A stretch of 5,325 bases of DNA from CALZIK01 sp046756565 (lineage in GTDB: Bacteria; Acidobacteriota; Thermoanaerobaculia; Multivoradales; JAHEKO01), in assembly GCA_046756565.1 (NCBI GenBank), contig JBHHWO010000220.1, positions 1 to 5,325 of the forward strand, written 5' to 3'. Within the stretch, counting starts at the first letter, position 1. Each line of letters opens with the position of its first letter. This document shows positions 1 through 5,325 of this stretch, one piece after another. The notes beneath the pieces are model-generated. The model made no database searches. It was not told where the DNA came from and saw only the letters and a list, made by a program, of their open reading frames with translations. The position numbers were made by a program, and so were the translations under genes.

Positions 1-7
1 TGGCCCC

Positions 8-1312
8 ATGGCGCTCGCAACGCGACCGTCTCGACTTCTGCCACGGGCTGCTAGCCCGTTCGGCAGCCGGGACGGCGAAGGCGCCAGGAAGCCCGGCCAG
101 CAGGTCCGGCTCGCGGTCGAGCCGATTCAGTTCAAGTGCGCCCTGTGTGGGGTCAGCCATCGGGAGGAAGACTGCCCCGGACCAGCCGCTTCCTCTGCTC
201 CGGCATCTACGTCGTCCGCTGCGCCGGCTTCCTCCACTTCGGCGGCCGCTTCCCCGCTGCCCGCGACGACAGCCGCCCGAACCAGTCCCCGGAGCCGGCG
301 GCGACATCCGTTGTCGGAGGGTGAATCCGAAAGTGAGGACCCCAATACCGTCTGGCGGGCGCTGCGACCAGACGAGGACCCGAGCCAGGGTCTGTATCCT
401 CCCGTTGGCCACGATCCGACAAAATCGGCGGCGGCTCACATCAGCGCCGGCAGTGAGGCCGCGACGAAGTCCCCGTGGATCTCCGCCTCTCGAAGCAAGA
501 AAGTGGCCGCGGCCTGGGCCAGCAAACGTGAGGGCCGGGTGGCCAGAATCCGTGTTCCAGAAGGCGCTCGCGAACGGCCAGCCCCCACGGGTGAGCCTTC
601 CTCGCACATCGACTTGACGGACCGAGACCAGGCCCGCACTGTGTTCCCCGCGCTGAAAGGCTCCAGCTACACCACGGCCAAGAGCTCTCAGGAGACCGTC
701 ACCTACGGCTCCATCCCAGCGGACGACGTCCTTGAGACTCTCACTGCCGGGAGGATCTCGGTCGCGGAGTACGAGAGGCTCAAGGCCCTGAAAGCCGCGG
801 GCAGACTACCGCCCCACATCCACTCCATCATGCGCACCCGAACAACCGCGGATTCTCACCCTCTGCCGCGTGTTCTATACCGTCCGCCCGCCGCGAGCCC
901 ATCGGGCCCATCGTCGTCCGTTGCCGCAGCGGCCTCGTCCTCCCGTCCGCTGCCGCCGCCGGGCCGCGGCCTGGCGAGTTCCTCATCCAGCGCGCTTTCT
1001 CCGGCGGTTCGGGGAGGGGCGGGACTCAGGTCGGGAGGCTCGTTCTCCAGCCTGGCACCTGGGTCGCGATCCTCTGGAGCGGCCGTCAAGCGGCGCAGAA
1101 GTCCGCCCACGCTCGCAGCTGCCGCGGCCTCGTCCTCCCGCGCGCATCCACTACCAGGCGGGTTAGCTTCTGCACCCGCGGGCGCGCCACCACCGCCGTT
1201 GCCAGCATCCGCCTCCCGTGGAAGCTCAAAGCGTCGCCGCAGGCGCGTTACAGGCCGTCGGCCGTCGCCACAAACGTCGGACGACGAATACGACGCCGAC
1301 TTGGACGAGTAG
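8..1312 (+). CDS. Zinc-knuckle and ADP-ribosyltransferase-like protein with disordered basic tail (5' end uncertain)
   Basis: I do not recognise this protein as a whole. Residues 44-56 hold Cys44, Cys47, His51 and Cys56 (CX2CX3HX4C), the spacing of a short zinc knuckle. Residues 60-100 are a Ser/Ala/Pro linker, followed by an acidic patch (SEGESESED). Residues 113-247 resemble an R-S-E-type ADP-ribosyltransferase: a first strand with Arg117 (VWRALRPDE), His144 in AHISAGS, an STS-like Ser159-Ala-Ser161 (SPWISAS), VARIRV and HIDLTD strands, and a final Glu229 (SSQETVTYGSIP). If active, it would transfer ADP-ribose from NAD+ to an unknown target. From about residue 292 the tail is Ala/Ser/Pro/Arg-rich, with clusters KRRR (361-364) and KRRRRR (408-413) and an acidic C-terminus. 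No membrane segment is seen. The frame is open to the window edge, and only 7 bases precede the ATG, so the start is unproven. Low-complexity GC-rich DNA makes a spurious frame possible, but the ordered central segment argues for a real gene. The domain assignment is inference from motif order. Confidence 0.6.
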   Translation: MALATRPSRLLPRAASPFGSRDGEGARKPGQQVRLAVEPIQFKCALCGVSHREEDCPGPAASSAPASTSSAAPASSTSAAASPLPATTAARTSPRSRRRHPLSEGESESEDPNTVWRALRPDEDPSQGLYPPVGHDPTKSAAAHISAGSEAATKSPWISASRSKKVAAAWASKREGRVARIRVPEGARERPAPTGEPSSHIDLTDRDQARTVFPALKGSSYTTAKSSQETVTYGSIPADDVLETLTAGRISVAEYERLKALKAAGRLPPHIHSIMRTRTTADSHPLPRVLYRPPAASPSGPSSSVAAAASSSRPLPPPGRGLASSSSSALSPAVRGGAGLRSGGSFSSLAPGSRSSGAAVKRRRSPPTLAAAAASSSRAHPLPGGLASAPAGAPPPPLPASASRGSSKRRRRRVTGRRPSPQTSDDEYDADLDE

Positions 1313-1373
1313 CCCCCCCGCTGCCCCCCGCCGGGCCCGACCCAGATCGCCTCGACGAGCCCAGCCGTCTTCT

Positions 1374-4300
1374 TCAGAGCTGGGCGCCGAGGTCGGCCAG
1401 GCTCGCCGGCTCGAAATCGAGACGCTCGCGCCGGTCGGGAACGATGGCGCCTTCGTCCTTGACGATCTTGACTCTCGCCCCGAGACTCACGTCCCGCCCG
1501 ACGAAGGTCCCCCGCGCGCTGGTGCCGTCTCCCACGATCAGCTTGCCTCGCGGCACGAAGATCCGAGCCTCGAGTCGGCTCTTCGCTCCGAATTCGGCGT
1601 TTCCACCCGCCACGACAACTCGCACGTGGGCCGACGCCATGTCTTGCGTTTCGGGTCCGATCCGCGAGCCCGCTCCGGTCTGGAGGCGGTCCTGGATCCA
1701 GAGGTCGCACGGCGAAGAGCACACGACCGCGCCGTTTGTACCGAGATTCACGCTGCCGGCGGTGTAGAGGCCACCCTTTAACCGCAACACCGTGGGGCGG
1801 TCGGGCCTGCCGTTCTGGAGCAGAATGCGCCCGTAGCTCCCCGGCGGCAGGTCGGTGGTGGCACCGCTCTCGACGATCACGGCACGTTCGCTGACCCGAA
1901 TGTCGCCCAGCCGGGGCAGCTCGCGAGAGAGCGGCAGCTTGAGGCCCCTGACGACCTTCGCCTCGATCGAGCCCGGCGCATCGAGCCGATTGGTGCGCAC
2001 CAGGCCCCTGGCGATGTCGCCCCCAGGCGCTACCCGCACGAGGTTCGCGGTCACATAGCCCTCGATCCGGGCCGTCGAGTCGACGAGGAGGGTGCCACCC
2101 GGCTCGCCCTCGATGACGGCGACGTCCCCCTCGACCCGGCTGCCGCGCCCGATTCGGGCGCCCCGCGCTCCGGCCACGGCCTCCTCGGGCCACCCGGGGA
2201 CTCCCGCCTTGATCAGGGTGTAGCCGGCGCCGTCGGCCAGAGGTGGCAGCTCGAGCACGCGCCGGCCCCTGAAGATCCCGTCGAGCTTGGTCTCGCCGGC
2301 TCCGTCCCCCCCGGACACCCTGATCCGGGCAATGCTGTATTTGCGCTCGCGTGTATTCGACGAGGCGAGCAGCACCGAACCGTCGGTGTCGATCACCAGC
2401 CAGTGTCGATTCCAGGCGGGGTGCCGATCCCACTCGCCGAGCAGCGTCGACTTGCCCGAGACGATGCCATGCGTCCACAGCCTCGCTTGGCCCTTCGAGC
2501 TGTGATCGAGGATGACCAGCGATTCGGCGGCCGAGCTGTAGGTCGCGGCCAGCACTCGCCCGAGCTCGAGCTCGGTCCGGAATCTCCGCCAGGTCTGCCC
2601 CCGGATTGCCGTGAACCAGATCTCGCCCGTCGGCTGGCGTGTCTTCGGGTGATTGCCGCCGATGACGAAGACTCCCCGCCGCGCCTTCGAGTACACCGGT
2701 ACGAACCCGACCGCATGCGGCGAGCCGGACCGCGAGGCGATTCCCTTCGCGGCCTCCAGCCGGCCGCCCGCCTGTGCGATCCCACCGGCCAGATCCGACC
2801 CATCGGCGACGAGTGCCACCGCCGTCGGCATGTCCAGGCCTCCCTGGTGAAGAAAGGGCTCGACCGCGCGGGCCCAGACCAGGGACCGGTCGTTCAGCAT
2901 CCGTCGAACTTCCGGAGCCATCCGGTGGGTGACGATCTCGGCGTCTCCGAATGAGGTCACGGCGCCCCAGTCCCGAACACCCGTACGTACGATAAAGCTC
3001 GTCTCCTGGCGAACCGAATCGAACCGGTGGAAGTCGTAGGGCGCGGGATCGGGCAGGGTCAGGAACAGAAAGAACGGAGTTTGGATCGCCCGGATGTTCG
3101 TGCCAGCCGAGCATTTGAGCGACTCCGGCGAGTATTCGAGGATGTGGCGGTTCGCGAGTTGACCTCCATGAAACCCCGTACCGAGCGAGAGATCGCTGTG
3201 ACCGACGCCGGTCTCGGCGTGCAGCCAGAGGGCGCCCTTCGTTCGCGCCGTGACCGTGTTGTCGATCAGACCCTGGCTCGCCCACCGCTGCAAATCCGCC
3301 CCGTAGTTCCAGATCCACTTGGAGCCGCCGATGCCGCCGGCGGCGTAGTTGTAGTCCGGAGACGCCGGCGTGCCGTTCGGGTCGCCGCCGTTGCCACCCT
3401 GGGTGAACGTCATCCGGAGCCACTGCGTGTCGCCGTCCTCGGGCGTGGCACAGGTCGCAGGCGGCGTACAGCCGGCGTCCGCGAGCCTCGCGTCCTCGAG
3501 GCTCGATGGTGCGTCGCAATCGTCGCGCGGGCAGAACCTCGCATGGGTCACCACATCGGGGACCATGACCGAAGGAGCGCTCACCCCGGGCGCCGAGTGT
3601 GAGCGCAGCGGCCGCACCGTGAGCTCGTTGTGCGAGAAGAGGGAGCACCGAATCCAGATCTTGCTGTGGGCGCCACCGTATTCGAAGTCGACGATGTTTT
3701 CTTGGAGCAGCTTTTCGGTTGCGTGCGTCTCCCCGCAGGGCACAGGATCGCAGTGGTCGCCGAGGATCACCGACGGCGTGTGTGCCATCTCGGAGACCAG
3801 ATTGCAGTTCTCCTGGCCGGGATTGGACACCTCGGCGCAGTTGTCGCCCGGTCCGTAGCACTCCACGACGCAGATCTTGTCTCCGTCCGGATCGGTGTCG
3901 GTTCGATCGCAGGGGCACGGATCACACTCGTTCGGAATGCCGTCCAGGTCCTGGTCCGGCCCGTTGTCGTTGCAGCCCGGATGCTCGTCGAGCTTGTTGA
4001 CCAGGCCATCCCCGTCCGAATCGAAGAGATGAGCGGTGAGAAACGAGCTGGCGCTTTCGGTCCAGGTCGGGTTGTAGACCGTGGCGGGGTAGACATTGTC
4101 GTCGTCCCCCGCGTGAACGATGTTTCCCTGGTAGACGCTCGCCGTGCCGGCAACGTAGCGGCCGCCGAAGGAGTACGTGTCGCCGGGCTCCGGCGGGTCC
4201 AGTGGCGTCGGCTTCAACCCCCCTTTGGACGCGGGACCGGTGCCCACGATGACCGGCCCGCCGCTGTCCCCACAGCTCACATAGCTGTGGTCCGAGCCGA

Positions 4301-4647
4301 GGATATCGCTGCCCGCTTCCGCATAGCACCACGCCGGGCCGCCGCCCTGAGCAACCGGTGCGTCGTCCACCGTGATGTCGTCCGGCGACACGACCACACC
4401 GGGTACGTTGGTGGTGGGGCTCTTGGTCGTGCAGTTGTCCCAACCGAGGATGCCGCCGTAGTTGCTCTCGGTGCCGACCCACCGCAGGACGCCCCGGTCA
4501 CGGCCGGTGAGCCTCACGACGTCACCCGCCGGCGGCTTGCAGAGATAGGCCTCGCTACCGATTCCGAAACCGCGCCGCCAGCATCGCGCCCACCAGCACC
4601 AGCCCCGTGCTCCGGCTCCCCCGCCCGGACCGAAAGGTCCACCTCAT
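1374..4647 (-). CDS. Exported multidomain protein: trypsin-like C-terminal half, TSP3-like repeats, kelch-like segment, beta-helix tail (5' frameshift)
   Basis: A large secreted, probably extracellular or surface protein; its exact role is unknown. Residues are counted from the GTG at 4517. The true start is probably the ATG at 4647, which has a strong ribosome binding site and a signal peptide, but that frame hits TAG at 4557-4555. Skipping one base near 4572 joins it to the main frame for about 1,090 residues. Residues 82-88 (CGDSGGP) carry the S1 serine nucleophile, and residues 121-163 (YVAGTASVY, then VYPATVYNP) match the end of a trypsin fold. No TAAHC-type His or catalytic Asp segment is present, so proteolysis is doubtful. 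Residues 166-228 are Asp/Cys-rich calcium-binding repeats (DSDGDG, DQDLDG, DTDPDGD). Residues 240-600 are unassigned and have scattered Cys. Residues 600-780 look kelch-like (GVFVIGG, GEIWF, then YSSAAESLVIL). Residues 782-1020 are short Gly/Val-rich turns (ARIGRGSRVEGDV) like a bactofilin or other beta-helix. Codons are strongly G/C-ending. The gene converges on the plus-strand gene across 61 bases. Confidence 0.9.
4573..4647 (-). other. Signal-peptide segment in a different frame from the main coding region
   Basis: From the ATG at 4647 the sequence encodes 25 residues: an Arg-rich start (MRWTFRSGRGSRS) and a hydrophobic core (TGLVLVGAMLAA), typical of a Sec signal peptide. Read straight on, the frame gives RFRNR and stops at 4557-4555. 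Shifted by one base it continues as GFGIGSEAYLCKPPAGDV into the main frame, a plausible mature N-terminus. The shift lies in a run of alternating G and C (4569-4580), which is prone to sequencing or replication indels. I infer one gene with one base out of register. Confidence 0.75.
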
Positions 4648-4653
4648 GGCCTG

Positions 4654-4661
4654 CCTCCTTT
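4654..4661 (-). promoter_or_regulatory. Strong Shine-Dalgarno site
   Basis: The minus strand reads AAAGGAGG, then six bases (CAGGCC), then the ATG at 4647. This near-perfect anti-16S match at ideal spacing is the main reason for placing the start of the exported protein at 4647 rather than at the GTG at 4517, which has no comparable site. Confidence 0.85.
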
Positions 4662-4769
4662 GTCGCGCGAGCCTAGCAGCCCAAGATGTGGCAGGCGACC
4701 TACGTGTCGACCGCCGGCACGGTCACCTCCAACGACGTTGCGCCGGGTTGGACCCTGCCCTCCAACATC

Positions 4770-4796
4770 GTCATCCTGAGCGCAGCGAAGGATCCC
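4770..4796 (+). repeat. Dispersed intergenic repeat, copy 1
   Basis: The sequence GTCATCCTGAGCGCAGCG followed by AAGGATCCC matches the remembered core of a dispersed repeat common between genes in many uncultured and soil bacteria. Its forward translation gives the tell-tale HPERSEGS and its reverse gives ILRCAQDD, both frequent mis-annotations. The function is unknown. The family link is from memory, not from a search. Confidence 0.7.
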
Positions 4797-4826
4797 TTCC
4801 CTGTAGTGGCCGACCCCCGTCCTCAT

Positions 4827-4882
4827 GTCATCTCGCTTGTCCCGAGTCCCTCGAGAGAAGCGTATGCGAGGGATCCTGCTCC
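4827..4882 (+). repeat. Dispersed intergenic repeat, degenerate copy 2
   Basis: This copy starts with GTCATCTCG, has CCCGAG...GAGAGAAGCG inside, and ends GAGGGATCCTGCTCC. It follows the same GTCAT...GAAGCG...GGATC plan as copy 1 and lies in the same orientation, but its middle is longer and diverged. The ends are approximate. Confidence 0.5.
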
Positions 4883-4918
4883 GACGCAGCGAGCTTCACT
4901 GCCGAACCGGCTCTGGGA

Positions 4919-4969
4919 GGATTCTTCCCTTCGGCTCCGTTCAGGGCAGGCTGCTTCGCTCAGAATCAC
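4919..4969 (-). repeat. Dispersed intergenic repeat, copy 3, inverted
   Basis: On the minus strand this begins GTGATTCTGAGCGAAGCAG, passes through CCTGCCCTGAACGGAGCCG, and ends AAGGGAAGAATCC. It has two half-units (CTGAGCGAAGC and CTGAACGGAGCCGAAGG). It belongs to the same family as copy 1 but is the extended form and lies in the opposite orientation, so copies 1 and 3 form an imperfect inverted pair around copy 2. Confidence 0.65.
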
Positions 4970-5082
4970 GAATGAGGGTTGCTGACAGATCGGAGGGTGG
5001 TCGTCAGCCTATCTGCCCTACCGCTCCACCCAGAGGACGAAGGCGACCCCGCCGCTTCGTTCGGCGATCTCCGGCGTCGCTC

Positions 5083-5325
5083 TTATCGCAGCACCGCTTC
5101 CAGGGTCCGGTGGATCGCGATCAGGCTCTCGGTCAGGACCCGCGACATGTAGTGGTTAAGGGCGATCGCAAGCTGCGGCTCGTTGGCTTCCATCCGCCGC
5201 AAGGCCGCGATCGAGAGCTTGTGAACGATACTGGGTGTATCCGTGACCACCGAGGCTGCGCGCTCCCGCCCTAGGTAGTACTCCTGCTGACCCACCACCG
5301 TGCCCGCCCCGATGGTGAGGATGCG
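5083..5325 (-). CDS. C-terminal end of a cyclic-nucleotide-binding-domain protein, probably a SulP-family anion transporter (5' partial)
   Basis: Eighty residues are visible, running from the window edge to the TAA at 5085-5083. They begin RILTIGAGTVVGQQEYYLG and continue RERAASVV, DTPSIVHKLS and ALRRMEANEP, ending in two helices (LNHYMSRVLTE and AIHRTLEAVLR). This is the back half of a cNMP-binding beta-roll: the phosphate-binding cassette, the last strands and the closing helices. No helix-turn-helix follows, so it is not a Crp/Fnr regulator. The closing 'NRTLxALL'-like helix is typical, as I recall, of SulP sulfate/bicarbonate permeases with a C-terminal cNMP domain. The domain would act at the inner face of the cytoplasmic membrane. 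The cassette is altered: the usual Gly-Glu is Gly-Gln and the Pro before the conserved Arg is Glu. The transporter part is outside the window, so a stand-alone cNMP-domain protein remains possible. An internal GTG at 5298 is not the start. Confidence 0.85.
   Translation of the reverse strand, partial: RILTIGAGTVVGQQEYYLGRERAASVVTDTPSIVHKLSIAALRRMEANEPQLAIALNHYMSRVLTESLIAIHRTLEAVLR

Larger units (their letters stand above)
4648..5082. other. Intergenic region between two minus-strand genes
   Basis: These 435 bases separate the SulP-like gene from the exported-protein gene. They contain the ribosome binding site of the latter and three dispersed-repeat copies (about 4770-4796, 4827-4882 and 4919-4969). 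The promoter of the exported-protein gene must lie here or upstream; I found no convincing -35/-10 pair. Positions 4970-5082 hold nothing I can name apart from a weak stem just after the SulP-like stop codon. Open frames crossing the repeats are artefacts. Confidence 0.8.

Noticed and set aside
147..617. A 156-codon plus-strand frame inside the first gene
   Set aside because: Pro/Arg-rich shadow with no motifs; the longer frame carries the zinc-knuckle and ART-like signals.
856..3918. A 1,020-codon open frame on the minus strand overlapping the exported-protein gene and the end of the plus-strand gene
   Set aside because: Its product is Arg/Gly-rich without motifs, as expected for a shifted frame of a high-GC3 gene. 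The overlapping frame carries GDSGGP, TSP3-like and beta-helix motifs.
3630..4676. A 348-codon plus-strand frame opposite the exported-protein gene
   Set aside because: Its Val/Ala/Arg/His/Asp-rich composition is the usual antisense image of G/C-ending codons, and no domain is visible.
4662..4770. Promoter for the exported-protein gene (TAGGCT-like -10 on the minus strand)
   Set aside because: Only a partial -10 match and no -35 box at suitable spacing.
4686..4985. Small plus-strand frames between 4607 and 4985
   Set aside because: They run through the dispersed repeats and translate their known artefact peptides. The first 27 codons from 4686 (MWQATYVSTAGTV...) read rather like natural protein, but there is no ribosome binding site or continuation.
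5043..5080. Possible terminator stem after the SulP-like gene (GCGAC/GTCGC plus GCCG/CGGC)
   Set aside because: The stem is short and interrupted by a bulge, the loop is long, and no T-run follows on the minus strand.

Overview
The window comes from a GC-rich genome. I see three protein-coding regions and one repeat-bearing intergenic stretch, but no RNA genes, CRISPR arrays or insertion sequences. The right two-thirds read as an uncultured soil- or sediment-type bacterium of the broad deltaproteobacterial sort (Myxococcota, Binatota or similar). The evidence is a large secreted protein with trypsin-like and thrombospondin-3-type segments, a SulP/cyclic-nucleotide-binding tail, and dispersed intergenic repeats of the 'CTGAGCG-AGCGAAGGATC' kind. 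This taxonomic placement is an inference from gene style, not a match to a known genome.

Layout, left to right. (1) Positions 8-1312, plus strand: a 434-codon frame, possibly incomplete at its 5' end. It encodes a zinc-knuckle-like motif, then a central segment that looks like an ADP-ribosyltransferase (ART) of the R-S-E type, then a disordered Ala/Ser/Pro-rich tail with basic clusters and an acidic end. It looks unlike its neighbours and is the most novel item here. (2) Positions 1374-4647, minus strand, convergent with the first: one long exported multidomain protein. It has a signal peptide, the C-terminal half of a trypsin-like (S1) domain with an intact GDSGGP motif but no visible catalytic His/Asp half, calcium-binding TSP3-like repeats, a Cys-containing middle region, a kelch-like propeller segment, and a bactofilin-like beta-helix tail. 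The signal peptide and the rest lie in different frames, so one base is out of register near 4572. (3) Positions 4648-5082: intergenic DNA with a strong ribosome binding site and three related dispersed repeats, two of them in opposite orientations. (4) Positions 5083-5325, minus strand: the last 80 residues of a protein ending in a cyclic-nucleotide-binding fold, most likely a SulP-family anion transporter whose 5' part lies outside the window.

The two minus-strand genes are separated by 435 bases of repeat-bearing DNA, so they are probably not one operon. Nothing shows that the three genes work together. The ART-like gene has no visible partner or immunity gene within the window.
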